Source: Sphingopyxis sp. OPL5 (GTDB lineage: Bacteria > Pseudomonadota > Alphaproteobacteria > Sphingomonadales > Sphingomonadaceae). From it: a DNA stretch of 64,000 nt. This document shows positions 47,560 to 56,937 of this stretch, piece by piece. Position numbers and translations under genes: made by a program. The stretch spans positions 2,846,001 to 2,910,000 of the forward strand of contig NZ_CP060725.1 in NCBI RefSeq assembly GCF_003797775.2, given 5' to 3'. The notes beneath the pieces are model-generated. The model did no database searches, had not been told where the DNA came from, and saw only the letters and a list, made by a program, of their open reading frames with translations. The first letter of the stretch is position 1; every line of letters starts with the position of its first letter.

Positions 47560-48121
47560 GGCTCTCGATATCGCTCGTTACGTCGCCTTGTTCGGCAGCA
47601 TCAACGTCGGCGGCAACCGGCTGAAGATGGTCGACCTGCGCTCGGCGTTCGAGGCCGAGGGCTTCAGCAATGTCGAGACCGTCGTGGCGAGCGGCAATGT
47701 GCTGTTCGACCATGATGCGCGGCCGACGCGCGGGCTTGAGGAAAAGCTTGGCCTGATGGTCGACGACCGCTTCGACATGACGAGCGCGGTGCTCGTGCGC
47801 GACCGGGACGAGCTGGCGTCGGCGATTTCGGACAATCCGTTCGCGGGCACGAACGAGGACAAGTTCGTCCATACGATGTTCCTGACCGACCAGCCGACCA
47901 CGGCGCAGTTCGAGCAGCTGGTCGGCGATCATCTTGGCCGCGGGGGCGAGAAACTGGCGCTCGGCAAGCGCATGCTGTTCCTCGATTATGGCGACGGCGT
48001 CGCCGACAGCAAGCTGACCGGGGTTTTCATCGAAAGGCGCTTGGGATGCAAAGGCACCGCGCGTAACATGCGCTCGATCGCACGGATCGTCGCGAAACTG
48101 GACGAAGAGGCAAAGGGTTAG
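47552..48121 (+). CDS. DUF1697 family protein
   Basis: 189 residues beginning ARYVALFGSINVGGNRLKMVDL, the standard opening of DUF1697, followed by FSNVETVVASGNVLFD. The best start is TTG 47552, only eight bases before the end of the small upstream gene; no ATG lies in the proper place. The start is therefore tentative. Function unknown; placed between infB and rbfA. Confidence 0.8.
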   Translation: MCEALDIARYVALFGSINVGGNRLKMVDLRSAFEAEGFSNVETVVASGNVLFDHDARPTRGLEEKLGLMVDDRFDMTSAVLVRDRDELASAISDNPFAGTNEDKFVHTMFLTDQPTTAQFEQLVGDHLGRGGEKLALGKRMLFLDYGDGVADSKLTGVFIERRLGCKGTARNMRSIARIVAKLDEEAKG

Positions 48122-48124
48122 GCG

Positions 48125-48523
48125 ATGAAGACCGAAAAGGACAAAGGCCCCTCGGTCCGCGCGCTGCGCGTCGGCGAACAGGTGCGCCACCTGCTCAGCG
48201 AAATCCTCGCGCGCGGCGACGTCCATGACGATGTGCTCACCCGGCATCCGGTGAGCGTCACCGAAGTCCGCATGTCGCCCGACCTGCGCCACGCGACGGT
48301 GTTCATCAAATCTTTGCTCGGCAAGGAAGAGGAGGCGGTGCTCAAGGCGCTGCGCACCAACACCGCCTGGCTGCAAAAGAGCGTCGCCGAAAAGATGCGC
48401 ATGAAATATGCCGCGAAGCTGAAATTCCTGAGCGACGAAAGCTTCGACGAGGCGAGTCATATCGAAAAATTGCTGCGCGATCCGAAGGTGGCACGGGATT
48501 TGGAGGACAGGGGCGCCGAATGA
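48125..48523 (+). CDS. rbfA: Ribosome-binding factor A
   Basis: 132 residues. KH-type fold protein needed for 16S rRNA 5-prime end processing and cold growth. Segments [21 protein letters not shown] and [18 protein letters not shown] are characteristic. It starts three bases after the DUF1697 gene and ends in an ATGA overlap with an unusual small gene instead of leading into truB. Confidence 0.95.
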   Translation: MKTEKDKGPSVRALRVGEQVRHLLSEILARGDVHDDVLTRHPVSVTEVRMSPDLRHATVFIKSLLGKEEEAVLKALRTNTAWLQKSVAEKMRMKYAAKLKFLSDESFDEASHIEKLLRDPKVARDLEDRGAE

Positions 48524-48924
48524 CCACAATCCCTACGCCCCAATCCAACGAAATTGGTGGCGAGACTTTGTGGGAATTGCTGCTGGTCGGACCCGGCCCC
48601 CGTCCTACTCAAGAGACCGACAAGTTGCTGGAGATTCTCAATCGGGGTCTATGGGCGCAGTCGCAAGGCACCGATTCCGATGGCGATTGGGATGAGGTCG
48701 AGCCGATGTCCGAGTGGCGATATTGGTATCATGCCACACGTCCCGAGTCTGACCAGCGTTTCATTGTCGAAGCGATCGGTGAGGTCCCGCTGACCTTTTC
48801 GATAAATTCCACCAGCACCGAACTGACCACGGTCGTCGCTCGTTTTTTCCGCGATCATTGTGGCGGAGCGCTGGTAGCCGATGCAGAGCTATCGACGCGA
48901 TTAAGGACTATTTCCCCTTCTTGA
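48520..48924 (+). CDS. Hypothetical protein with atypical codon use
   Basis: 134 residues, acidic and tryptophan-rich ([17 protein letters not shown]). It overlaps rbfA by ATGA and converges with the WS/DGAT gene with 17 bases of overlap. Its codons include cta, tta, ata, aga-like agg and cga, which are rare in its neighbours, and its GC at third positions is visibly lower. This suggests recent acquisition. No family recognised. Confidence 0.65.
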   Translation: MTTIPTPQSNEIGGETLWELLLVGPGPRPTQETDKLLEILNRGLWAQSQGTDSDGDWDEVEPMSEWRYWYHATRPESDQRFIVEAIGEVPLTFSINSTSTELTTVVARFFRDHCGGALVADAELSTRLRTISPS

Positions 48925-50329
48925 TCCCCGCCGCCGCCTCCAGCTCGACCAGCGCTTCCTCCAGATAATCGATCATCCGCTGCGCGTGCGGCACGCTGCG
49001 CCGGCACGCGGTGATGCCGAAGTCGATATTCTCGAAATTCGACACCTGGGTGATGTTCATCGCCATGCCGTCGACGGGGATGCTCGCGGGGTACATGCCG
49101 TCGAGGCGCGCGCCGTTCCAGTACATCTGCTCGCGCGGGCCGGGGACGTTGGAGATCGTCACCGAATAGGCCGGGAATTTGTCGGCGGTGCGGGTCAGCG
49201 CGGTGAGCATCATCGGAAAGCTGGTGATCGCGGTATAGAGCTGGATCTGCGACGCGGTCATCGCGCGCAGCTGCGCCTTCGCCGAATTCATCGATTCCTG
49301 GATCGCCGCCATGCGCGTCGCCGGGTCGTCGATATGCGTCGCGAGGTTGGCGGTTACCGACGCCACCGAATTGCCCGAATCGATATCGTCCTTGGGCCGG
49401 ATCGACACCGGCGCCATGGCTTTCAGCGGCTTGTCGGGCAGCTCGTTCAGCGACTGGAGATATTTGCGCATCGCGCCCGCGCACATGCCGAGCACCGCGT
49501 CGTTGATCGTGCCGTCATAGGCCTTGCCGACCCGCCGTACGCGTTCGAGCGACCAGCTCTGCGCGACGAAGCGGCGCGCACCGGTGATGTTGCGGTTGAA
49601 GCTGGTGCGGGGCACCCCGGCGAAGGGCGTGACGAGTCCTTCGCCGCCGAGCCCCACCATCGCCGCGACATATTGGTTGAGCGCCTTGGTCACCCCGACG
49701 CTGTTGCCCCATTGCTCCTTCAGGAAATCGCCGATCGCCGCGATGTCGGTCAGGCTGGGGCGCTGCGCCTTTTTTGGCTGCGGGAATTTGCGCTTATAGG
49801 CTTCATAGGCCTCGACCGAGAGCGGCGAGGCGGTGCGCCGTTCCTTGGGGTCGGGCGACAGCATCGAATTATAGAAATGGATGCTCGCCGCGCCGTCCAT
49901 CAGCGCGTGGTGGATTTTCTTGAAGGTCGCGATCTGCCGGTTGGGCAGGCCCGAGATCAGCGTAATTTCCCACAGCGGCCGCGTGCGGTCGAGCAGCCCC
50001 GAATGGAGCCGCGAGGCGAGCTCGAACATCTCGCGATAGCGGCCGGGCTTGGGCAGCGCCGAGGCGCGGACATGGTAATGCATGTCGATGTCGCGGTCGG
50101 GTTCGAGCCGGATCGGCCCATATTGGCCGAGCGCGGTCAGCTTCAAGACTTCGCTGAACGGCCGCCGCAGACCTTCGGACTGGCGGAGCAGCGCAAGCTG
50201 TTCGTTCAGCCAGTCGGTCTCGTCGACATCGTCGGGCAGGGTGTAAAGGTTGATGCCGCCGATGTGCATCGGCATCTCCCGGCTTTCCCCCACCAGAAAC
50301 ATCGCATCGCTGATCGGCATCAGGCGCAT
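48908..50329 (-). CDS. Wax ester synthase / diacylglycerol acyltransferase (WS/DGAT) family protein
   Basis: 473 residues with the catalytic motif HHALMDG (HHxxxDG) near 130, in KKIHHALMDGAASIHFYN, and the later SNVPGPREQMYWNGA block. These membrane-peripheral enzymes make wax esters or triacylglycerol from acyl-CoA. ATG 50329 lies behind GGGGAGAG. It is transcribed against the ribosome-factor operon, between rbfA and truB. Confidence 0.9.
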   Translation of the reverse strand: MRLMPISDAMFLVGESREMPMHIGGINLYTLPDDVDETDWLNEQLALLRQSEGLRRPFSEVLKLTALGQYGPIRLEPDRDIDMHYHVRASALPKPGRYREMFELASRLHSGLLDRTRPLWEITLISGLPNRQIATFKKIHHALMDGAASIHFYNSMLSPDPKERRTASPLSVEAYEAYKRKFPQPKKAQRPSLTDIAAIGDFLKEQWGNSVGVTKALNQYVAAMVGLGGEGLVTPFAGVPRTSFNRNITGARRFVAQSWSLERVRRVGKAYDGTINDAVLGMCAGAMRKYLQSLNELPDKPLKAMAPVSIRPKDDIDSGNSVASVTANLATHIDDPATRMAAIQESMNSAKAQLRAMTASQIQLYTAITSFPMMLTALTRTADKFPAYSVTISNVPGPREQMYWNGARLDGMYPASIPVDGMAMNITQVSNFENIDFGITACRRSVPHAQRMIDYLEEALVELEAAAGIKKGK

Positions 50330-50420
50330 CGGCAGCTCTCCCCACTGATTGTGCTGCGTTAATTGTGCGCAGCATGGCAGGGGGGCGGGGGGAGTCAAGC
50401 GGGTGGTCCGCGCCATTTAG

Positions 50421-50433
50421 TTGACATCGTCAA
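50421..50433. promoter_or_regulatory. Palindrome TTGACATCGTCAA, likely MarR-type operator
   Basis: A perfect 5-3-5 inverted repeat sits 22 bases before the MarR-GNAT start and in the divergent region of the WS/DGAT gene. It also contains TTGACA, so it may overlap a -35 box. A MarR family protein encoded next to it is the natural candidate to bind. Confidence 0.5.
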
Positions 50434-50455
50434 ATAACTGGCGCATCGAATCGCC

Positions 50456-51406
50456 ATGCCATCGGTCAACCTTCCCCAGCCGGACGATCAGGCGCCGGCA
50501 CCCGACGCCGCCACAGCCGCGCTGCGCCGTTTCAACCGCTTCTACACGCGCTTCGCCGGGGTGCTTGGCCCCGGCTATATGGGCAGCGAGCTGTCGCTGA
50601 TCGAGGCGCGCATCCTCTATGAAATCGCGACGGGGCAGCCGATCGTCTCGAAGCGGATCGTCGAGACGCTGTCGGTCGACCCCGGCTATCTCAGCCGCAT
50701 CCTGCGCCGATTTGCCCAGCAGGGCTGGATCGCGCGGACGCGCGGTGTCGACGCGCGTGAGCATCCGATCCGGCTGACCGCCGCGGGCGAGGTGCTGTTT
50801 TCGGACCTCGATCGCACCACCGCCGCGTCGACATCGGCAACGCTCGCGCATCTGTCGCGCGACGAGCAGGCCGGGCTTGCCGAGCGACTGGCATGGATCG
50901 AGGCACGGCTGGCGGGTACGCCGCTGCCGCCGCCGACCGTCCGCCTGTGGCGACCGGGCGACATGGGCCTGATCACCGCGCAACAGGCGGTCTATTATCG
51001 CCACGCCTATGGATGGGGCGATGCGATGGAGGTGCTGGTCGGTGAGATCACGAGCCGCTTCGTTCGCGATTTTCAGGCCGGCCGCGAACAATGCTGGGTC
51101 GCCGAACGGCATGGCGAACTGCTCGGCAGCGTCTTCCTCGTCGCCGAGTCGGACAGCGTGGCGCGGCTGCGCCTGCTCTATGTCGACGCCGCGGCGCGCG
51201 GCCATGGTCTCGGCCGCGATCTCGTCGGGCGCTGCATCGCTTTCGCGCGCGGCGCGGGCTATGCCGAACTGGTGCTCTGGACGCACACGGTCCTCGCTCC
51301 GGCGCGCGCCATCTATACGGATCTTGGTTTCGTCATCGAAAAGGTCGAGACCCACGACGAATTCGGCAAGCCCGAACAGAGCGAGCATTGGCGGCTCGCG
51401 CTTTAG
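50456..51406 (+). CDS. MarR-type regulator fused to a GNAT acetyltransferase
   Basis: 316 residues. The winged helix-turn-helix domain (about 20-150, with YMGSELSLIEARILYEIA and PGYLSRILRRFAQQGWI) is followed by a GNAT domain (about 160-316) with LRLLYVDAAARGHGLGRDL, the acetyl-CoA-binding motif A. Such fusions exist in many proteobacteria; acetylation may be separate from DNA binding. It is divergent from the WS/DGAT gene. Confidence 0.9.
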   Translation: MPSVNLPQPDDQAPAPDAATAALRRFNRFYTRFAGVLGPGYMGSELSLIEARILYEIATGQPIVSKRIVETLSVDPGYLSRILRRFAQQGWIARTRGVDAREHPIRLTAAGEVLFSDLDRTTAASTSATLAHLSRDEQAGLAERLAWIEARLAGTPLPPPTVRLWRPGDMGLITAQQAVYYRHAYGWGDAMEVLVGEITSRFVRDFQAGREQCWVAERHGELLGSVFLVAESDSVARLRLLYVDAAARGHGLGRDLVGRCIAFARGAGYAELVLWTHTVLAPARAIYTDLGFVIEKVETHDEFGKPEQSEHWRLAL

Positions 51407-51451
51407 ACCCTGACAACTGGTACAAGGCCGGCGCCCGCGCTATTGGGCGCC

Positions 51452-52054
51452 ATGGCCAAGCTCTATTTCTACTATGCAAGCATGAACGCCGGCAAATCGA
51501 CGACGCTGTTGCAGGCGGATTTCAACTATCGCGAGCGCGGCATGGAAACGATGCTGTGGACCGCGGCGCTCGACGACCGGTACGGCGCGGGGCAGGTGAC
51601 GAGCCGCATCGGCTTGATGGCCGAGGCGCATAAATTCGACCCCGACAGCGACATCGCCGCCGCGGTGCTGTCCGAGAACCGCCAGCGCCCGCTCGCCTGC
51701 GTTCTCGTCGACGAGGCGCAATTCCTGACCAAGGCGCAGGTGTTCCAGCTCGCGACGCTCGCCGACGAGGCCAATATCCCGATCCTCTGCTACGGCCTGC
51801 GCACCGATTTTTCGGCCGAGCTCTTCCCCGGGTCTGCCGCCCTGCTCGGCATTGCCGACGCGCTCGTCGAGCTGAAGGCGGTGTGCGAATGCGGGCGTAA
51901 GGCGACGATGAACCTGCGCGTCGATGAGGCGGGCCGCGCGGTGGTCGCGGGCGCGCAGACCGAGATCGGCGGCAACGACCGCTATGTCGCGATGTGCCGG
52001 CGCCATTTCATGGCGAAACGGCGCGAGGCCGCGGCGGCGCTGGCCGATGCTTGA
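51452..52054 (+). CDS. tdk: Thymidine kinase
   Basis: 200-residue type II thymidine kinase for dT salvage. Walker A is ASMNAGKST at about 9-17, Walker B-like VLVDEAQFL, and the zinc lobe shows CECGRK and a late MCRRHF. ATG 51452 fits the family start [16 protein letters not shown]. Its end overlaps the next gene by eight bases. Confidence 0.95.
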   Translation: MAKLYFYYASMNAGKSTTLLQADFNYRERGMETMLWTAALDDRYGAGQVTSRIGLMAEAHKFDPDSDIAAAVLSENRQRPLACVLVDEAQFLTKAQVFQLATLADEANIPILCYGLRTDFSAELFPGSAALLGIADALVELKAVCECGRKATMNLRVDEAGRAVVAGAQTEIGGNDRYVAMCRRHFMAKRREAAAALADA

Positions 52055-52586
52055 CCGCCTCTATGTCGAACTCGCCGATGGCGACCTCAAACTCGTCAAG
52101 CTGGCCGAGGCGCATCGAGACGCGCTGCGCATAGCCTGCGCCGCCGATGCCGATATCTGGCCGATCTATTCGTCGAGCTTCGGCCCCGGTCATTTCGATG
52201 CGAGCTTCGATACGCTGATCGGCAAGGGCGGCCGCATGCCCTATGCGATCTTCGACGGCGACAGGCTCATCGGCATGACCGCCTGGCTGCGCCCCGATAT
52301 GTCCGCGCAGACGGTCGAGGTCGGCAACTCCTATATCCATCCGGATGCGCGCGGCACCGGCTTCAACGGGCGGGTGAAGCAGTTGATGCTCGACCATGCC
52401 TTCGCGGTCGGCATCCGCCGCATCGAGTTCCGCATCGACGAGCGCAACACGCGCAGCCAGGCCGCCGTGGCGAAACTGGGCTGCACCAAGGAGGGCACGC
52501 TGCGCTCGGAACGCATCACCTGGACCGGATATGTGCGCGACACCGCGCTCTGGTCGCTGCTCGCGGATGAGTGGGTGGTGCGCTAG
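52047..52586 (+). CDS. GNAT family N-acetyltransferase
   Basis: 179 residues resembling RimJ/RimL-type acetyltransferases: [30 protein letters not shown] (motif A) and [29 protein letters not shown]. It starts inside the tdk coding end (eight base overlap) and so is coexpressed. The substrate may be a protein N-terminus or a small amine. Confidence 0.85.
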   Translation: MLDRLYVELADGDLKLVKLAEAHRDALRIACAADADIWPIYSSSFGPGHFDASFDTLIGKGGRMPYAIFDGDRLIGMTAWLRPDMSAQTVEVGNSYIHPDARGTGFNGRVKQLMLDHAFAVGIRRIEFRIDERNTRSQAAVAKLGCTKEGTLRSERITWTGYVRDTALWSLLADEWVVR

Positions 52587-52629
52587 GGTCAGCACCGGTT
52601 CAGACTCGGCCTGGTAGGGGGATGCCATC

Positions 52630-53049
52630 ATGAAACAGAAACTCGCACTCTCCCTGGCCGCCTTGCTGCTCCCCCTTTCGGCAGCGGCGGCCGCCGAGCC
52701 GGAGGCGCCGCGCGAAATCGGCGTCGAGGCCAGCATCGCCTTTCCCGCTTATGGCACCGTCCGCAATTTCGAGGCCGACGGCGACGACGGCATCTGGATC
52801 GAGGACCAGCGCCGCGACTGGTATTATGCCAAGCTCACCGGTTATTGCCCCGATTTGGATTTCGTTCAGGCGATCGCGATCGACACGCGCGGCACCGCAC
52901 GGCTCGACAAGTTCGGCGCGATCATCGTCAACGGCCAGCGCTGCGCTTTCACCTCCTTCGTCACCGCCGAAAAGCCGCTGCCGCGCAAGCAGCGGTTGAA
53001 GCTGGCCAAGGAAGCGAAGGCCGCCGCGAAAGCCGCCGAGTCAAATTGA
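52630..53049 (+). CDS. Secreted DUF6491-like protein
   Basis: 139 residues with a signal peptide (cleavage near AAAAA/E at 21). Body: FPAYGTVRNFEADGDDGIWIEDQRRDWYYAKL and two cysteines (GYCPDL and QRCAFT), as in the sphingomonad DUF6491 family. A Lys/Ala-rich tail (KLAKEAKAAAKAAE) ends it. Function unknown. It precedes truB by 31 bases. Confidence 0.75.
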   Translation: MKQKLALSLAALLLPLSAAAAAEPEAPREIGVEASIAFPAYGTVRNFEADGDDGIWIEDQRRDWYYAKLTGYCPDLDFVQAIAIDTRGTARLDKFGAIIVNGQRCAFTSFVTAEKPLPRKQRLKLAKEAKAAAKAAESN

Positions 53050-53080
53050 CGCTGGCGGCGCCGCGCCATAGAGCGCGGCG

Positions 53081-54037
53081 ATGAACGGCTGGATCATCCT
53101 CGACAAACCCCTGGGGCTCGGCTCGACGCAGGCGGTCGGCGCGGTCAAGCGCGTGTGCCGCGAGGCGGGGCTGGGCAAGGTCAAGGTCGGCCATGGCGGG
53201 ACGCTCGACCCGCTCGCGACCGGCGTGCTTCCGATCGCGCTCGGCGAGGCGACCAAGCTGTGCGGGCGGATGCTCGACGCGAGCAAGATTTACGACTTTA
53301 CGATCCGCTTCGGCGTTCAGACCGATGGCCTCGATGCCGAGGGCGAAGTCGTCGCGACGAGCGACGTGCGGCCGACTTTGGTCGAAGTGGAAGCGGTGCT
53401 GCCGCGCTTCACCGGCCCGATCGAACAGGTGCCGCCAGCGTACAGCGCGATCAAGATCGACGGCCAGCGGTCGTATGACCTGGCGCGCAAGGGCGAAGCG
53501 GTCGAGATGAAGGCGCGGGGCGTTACGATCTATTCCCTTCGTCATGCCGGACATGATCCGGCATCCATTGCGGCGACGGAAGCATGGACCCCGGATCAAG
53601 TCCGGGGTGACGATGACGGGGGAGCGCGGCTTAAAGAAATCACCCTCACCGCGCATGTCTCCAAGGGCACCTATATCCGCAGCCTGGCGCGCGATATCGC
53701 ACATGCGGTCGGCACCGTCGGCCACGTTACGATGCTCCGCCGCACCAAGGCCGGACCGTTCGATCTGGAACAGGCGATTTCGCTGGACAAATTGAACGCG
53801 TTCGGCCAAGGCGCCGCGCAATCAGAAGTCATTCTGCCGCTCGAGGCAGGGCTGGTCGACATCCCGGCTCTGAACCTTTCCCCGGAAGCGGCAGGGGCGA
53901 TCCGTCAGGGTCGTGTCTGGACCGGGGTAGCTACGGACGACGGGCTCTATTGGGGACGCGACGACGACAATCGTCCGATCGCCCTGATCGAGGCTTTGGC
54001 GGGAACGCTGAAGGTCGTGCGCGGCTTCAATCTTTAA
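53081..54037 (+). CDS. truB: tRNA pseudouridine(55) synthase TruB, with an in-frame repeat insertion
   Basis: 318 residues. TruB makes pseudouridine 55 in the T arm of tRNAs. The catalytic aspartate is D43 in GGTLDPLATGVL, with YSAIKIDGQR and SKGTYIRSLARDIA as other hallmarks. At about residues 154-179 an extra stretch (HAGHDPASIAATEAW and PDQVRGDDDGG) is encoded by a palindromic DNA repeat (53539-53616) and has no counterpart in the usual family alignment. It extends a surface loop before the SKGTYIR strand. The frame stays open, so the protein is probably functional. Confidence 0.93.
   Translation: MNGWIILDKPLGLGSTQAVGAVKRVCREAGLGKVKVGHGGTLDPLATGVLPIALGEATKLCGRMLDASKIYDFTIRFGVQTDGLDAEGEVVATSDVRPTLVEVEAVLPRFTGPIEQVPPAYSAIKIDGQRSYDLARKGEAVEMKARGVTIYSLRHAGHDPASIAATEAWTPDQVRGDDDGGARLKEITLTAHVSKGTYIRSLARDIAHAVGTVGHVTMLRRTKAGPFDLEQAISLDKLNAFGQGAAQSEVILPLEAGLVDIPALNLSPEAAGAIRQGRVWTGVATDDGLYWGRDDDNRPIALIEALAGTLKVVRGFNL
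53539..53616. repeat. Palindromic repeat inserted in frame in truB
   Basis: GTCATGCCGG begins it and CCGGGGTGACG ends it, an inverted pair with mismatches. Inside are two hairpins: CCGGA-CATGA-TCCGG and CCCCGGA-TCAAG-TCCGGGG. Elements of this type occur between genes in many sphingomonads (from memory); here one is translated as part of TruB. Confidence 0.75.
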
Positions 54038-54062
54038 GCCATGATGTTCGAGGAACAGATAT

Positions 54063-54332
54063 ATGTCGATTACCGCCGAGCGTAAAACCGAAGTCATCAA
54101 CGACAATGCCCGCACCAAGGGCGATACCGGGTCGCCGGAAGTCCAGGTCGCGATCCTGACCGACCGCATCAACAACCTGACCGGTCACTTCAAGGCGAAC
54201 CACAAGGACAATCACAGCCGCCGCGGGCTGCTGATGATGGTCAACAAGCGCCGCAGCCTCCTCGACTATCTGAAGAAGAAGGACGAGGCCCGCTATCAGG
54301 CGATCATCGCCAAGCTCGGCTTGCGTAAATAA
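54063..54332 (+). CDS. rpsO: 30S ribosomal protein S15
   Basis: 89 residues, the usual length. [35 protein letters not shown] and [23 protein letters not shown] are diagnostic. S15 binds 16S rRNA early in assembly. It lies 25 bases after truB and before pnp, the classic order. Confidence 0.97.
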   Translation: MSITAERKTEVINDNARTKGDTGSPEVQVAILTDRINNLTGHFKANHKDNHSRRGLLMMVNKRRSLLDYLKKKDEARYQAIIAKLGLRK

Positions 54333-54341
54333 GAGTTTCTG

Positions 54342-54365
54342 GCGGCCCCGGATTTCCGGGGCCGC
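54342..54365. terminator. GC-rich 11-bp hairpin after rpsO
   Basis: GCGGCCCCGGA and TCCGGGGCCGC pair perfectly around TT, nine bases after the rpsO stop. T-run absent. In E. coli a terminator at this place and an RNase III hairpin both exist between rpsO and pnp; either role fits. Confidence 0.6.
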
Positions 54366-54526
54366 TGTCATATTGGCTGTCCGCAAAAATGCGCGACGCC
54401 ACTGGGCCGCTCCCGCATCCGGCGGGACCGCCATTGGGGCATAAAAGCGCCCCGCACCGCCCCGGGCCGGATTGCCCGGAACAGAGGCCCCGCCCGGCAT
54501 AGGGCCCGGCGGGCAAAGGAAATCAC
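54366..54526 (+). promoter_or_regulatory. pnp leader, GC-rich and hairpin-prone
   Basis: 161 bases between the rpsO hairpin and pnp carry several G/C runs (GGGGCATAAAAGCGCCCC and CCCGG-rich pairs). In other bacteria PNPase controls its own mRNA through a leader stem processed by RNase III. This is an inference; I cannot define the exact stem here. Confidence 0.3.
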
Positions 54527-56854
54527 ATGTTTGACGTGAAAAAAGTATCGATCGAGTGGGGCGGTGAAACGCTGACCCTCGAAACGGGCAAGGTTGCCCG
54601 TCAGGCCGACGGCGCGGTTGTCGCGACGCTCGGCGAAACCGTCGTCCTGTGCGCGGTCACCGCTGCCAAGACGGTCAAGGAAGGGCAGGATTTCTTCCCG
54701 CTCACCGTCCATTATCAGGAAAAATATTCGGGCGCGGGCCGCATTCCCGGCGGCTTCTTCAAGCGCGAACGCGGTGCGACCGAAAAGGAAACCCTGGTTT
54801 CGCGTTTGACCGATCGTCCGATCCGTCCGCTGTTCCCCGAAGGTTTCTATAACGAGATCAACGTCATTGCGCAGGTTCTGAGCTATGACGGCCACAACGA
54901 GCCCGATATCCTAGCGATGGTCGCCGCGTCGGCCGCCCTCACCATTTCGGGCGTGCCCTTCATGGGCCCAATCGGCGCCGCGCGCGTCGGTTATGTCGAT
55001 GGCGAATATATTCTGAACCCGACTGACGAACAGGTTGCCGCCGGCGATCTCGATCTCGTCGTCGCCGCCACCTACGACGCGGTGATGATGGTCGAATCCG
55101 AAGCGAATGAGCTGTCGGAAGAGGTCATGCTCGGTGCCGTCCTGTTCGCGCACGACGCGTGCAAGGAAGTCGTCAAGGCGATCGTCAAGCTCGCCGAACA
55201 GGCTGCCAAGGATCCCTGGGACATGGCCGAGCAGGCCGACCTGTCGGCCGCCAAGGACAAGCTGAAGAAGCTGATCGGCAAGGACATCGCCGCTGCGTAC
55301 AAGCTGACCGACAAATCGGCCCGCTCGAACGCGCTGAACGAAGCCCGCGCCGCCGCCAAGGCCGCCTTCGCCGACGCCGCGCCGCAGGACCAGATGGCTG
55401 CCGGCAAGCTGATGAAGAAGCTCGAAGCCGAGATCGTTCGCGGCGCCATTCTCAAGGACGGCAAGCGCATCGACGGCCGCACGACGACGCAGATTCGTCC
55501 CATCCTCGCCGAAACGCACTTCCTGCCCCGCGCACATGGTTCGGCGCTGTTCACCCGCGGCGAGACGCAGACGATCGCGACCTGCACCCTGGGCACCAAG
55601 GAAAGCGAGCAGATGATCGACGGGCTCAACGGCCTGTCCTACTCGAACTTCATGCTGCACTATAACTTCCCGCCCTATTCGGTCGGCGAAGTCGGTCGTT
55701 TCGGGGCGCCCAGCCGCCGCGACATCGGCCATGGCAAGCTCGCCTGGCGTGCGCTGCACGCGGTGTTGCCGACGAAGGACGAGTTCCCGTACACGATCCG
55801 CATCACCAGCGACATCACCGAGTCGAACGGCTCGTCGTCGATGGCATCGGTGTGTGGTGGTTCGCTCGCGATGATGGACGCCGGCGTGCCGATCAAGCGC
55901 CCCGTCTCGGGCATCGCGATGGGCCTGATCCTCGAAGGCAAGGACTATGCGATCCTGTCGGACATCCTCGGCGACGAAGATCACCTCGGCGACATGGACT
56001 TCAAGGTCGCGGGCACGTCCGAAGGCATCACCACGATGCAGATGGACATCAAGATCGCGGGCATCACCCGCGACATCTTCGAAGCCGCGCTGAACCAGGC
56101 CAAGGAAGGCCGCGCACACATCCTCGGTGAAATGGCCAAGGCGCTCGGCGAAACCCGCAGCGAACTGTCGGCGCACGCCCCGCGCATCGAAACGATGCAG
56201 ATCGACAAGTCGAAGATCCGCGACATCATCGGCACCGGCGGCAAGGTGATCCGCGAGATCGTCGCGACCACCGGGGCCAAGGTCGACATCGACGACGAAG
56301 GCCTGATCAAGATCTCGTCGAGCGACCTCGACCAGATCGAGGCGGCCCGCAAGTGGATCAGCGGCATCGTCGAGGAAGCCGAAGTCGGCAAGATCTATGA
56401 CGGCAAGGTCGTCAACCTCGTCGATTTCGGGGCGTTCGTGAATTTCATGGGCGGCAAGGACGGTCTCGTCCACGTCAGCGAAATCGCCAACGAGCGCGTC
56501 GAGAAGGTCTCGGACGTCCTCAGCGAAGGCCAGGAAGTCAAGGTCAAGGTCCTCGAGATCGACCAGCGCGGCAAGGTTCGCCTGTCGATGCGCGTTGTCG
56601 ACCAGGAAACCGGCGCCGAGCTCGAAGATACCCGCCCGGCGCGCGAACCCCGCGAGCCCCGCGGCGATCGTGGTCCGCGCCGTGACGGCGGCGACCGTGG
56701 CGATCGCGGCCCGCGCCGCGACGGTGGCGGCGGTCGCGACCGCGGCCCGCGCCGCGACGGCGGCGGCGAAGGTCGCAGCGATCGGGGCCCGCGCCGCGAA
56801 CGCAGCGAAGGTCCGGAAGATCAGGGTCATGTGCCCGACTTCCTGAAGGACTAA
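54527..56854 (+). CDS. pnp: Polyribonucleotide nucleotidyltransferase (PNPase)
   Basis: 775 residues. Two RNase PH domains (about 1-140 and 310-540), KH (about 555-615, [14 protein letters not shown]) and S1 (about 620-690, [21 protein letters not shown]). It degrades RNA 3-prime to 5-prime with phosphate, as part of the degradosome. The extra tail (about 700-775) is an Arg/Gly/Asp region with four DRGPRR units, likely RNA binding. A terminator follows. Confidence 0.97.
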   Translation: MFDVKKVSIEWGGETLTLETGKVARQADGAVVATLGETVVLCAVTAAKTVKEGQDFFPLTVHYQEKYSGAGRIPGGFFKRERGATEKETLVSRLTDRPIRPLFPEGFYNEINVIAQVLSYDGHNEPDILAMVAASAALTISGVPFMGPIGAARVGYVDGEYILNPTDEQVAAGDLDLVVAATYDAVMMVESEANELSEEVMLGAVLFAHDACKEVVKAIVKLAEQAAKDPWDMAEQADLSAAKDKLKKLIGKDIAAAYKLTDKSARSNALNEARAAAKAAFADAAPQDQMAAGKLMKKLEAEIVRGAILKDGKRIDGRTTTQIRPILAETHFLPRAHGSALFTRGETQTIATCTLGTKESEQMIDGLNGLSYSNFMLHYNFPPYSVGEVGRFGAPSRRDIGHGKLAWRALHAVLPTKDEFPYTIRITSDITESNGSSSMASVCGGSLAMMDAGVPIKRPVSGIAMGLILEGKDYAILSDILGDEDHLGDMDFKVAGTSEGITTMQMDIKIAGITRDIFEAALNQAKEGRAHILGEMAKALGETRSELSAHAPRIETMQIDKSKIRDIIGTGGKVIREIVATTGAKVDIDDEGLIKISSSDLDQIEAARKWISGIVEEAEVGKIYDGKVVNLVDFGAFVNFMGGKDGLVHVSEIANERVEKVSDVLSEGQEVKVKVLEIDQRGKVRLSMRVVDQETGAELEDTRPAREPREPRGDRGPRRDGGDRGDRGPRRDGGGGRDRGPRRDGGGEGRSDRGPRRERSEGPEDQGHVPDFLKD

Positions 56855-56876
56855 GCTCTTCGGAACAGGAACAAGG

Positions 56877-56905
56877 AAAGGGGCCGCGAGAGCGGCCCCT
56901 TTTTC
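56877..56905 (+). terminator. Rho-independent terminator of pnp
   Basis: AAAGGGGCCGC pairs with GCGGCCCCTTT around GAGA and is followed by further T residues (TTTTT in total), 22 bases after the pnp stop. This is the clearest intrinsic terminator in the window. Confidence 0.85.
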
Positions 56906-56937
56906 TTGCCGGTCGCGTCGGTTCGCAGCGCCGATCG

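Noticed and set aside
56640..56820. Nucleotide tandem repeats as a satellite
   Set aside because: They encode the DRGPRR units of the PNPase tail and lie in frame.
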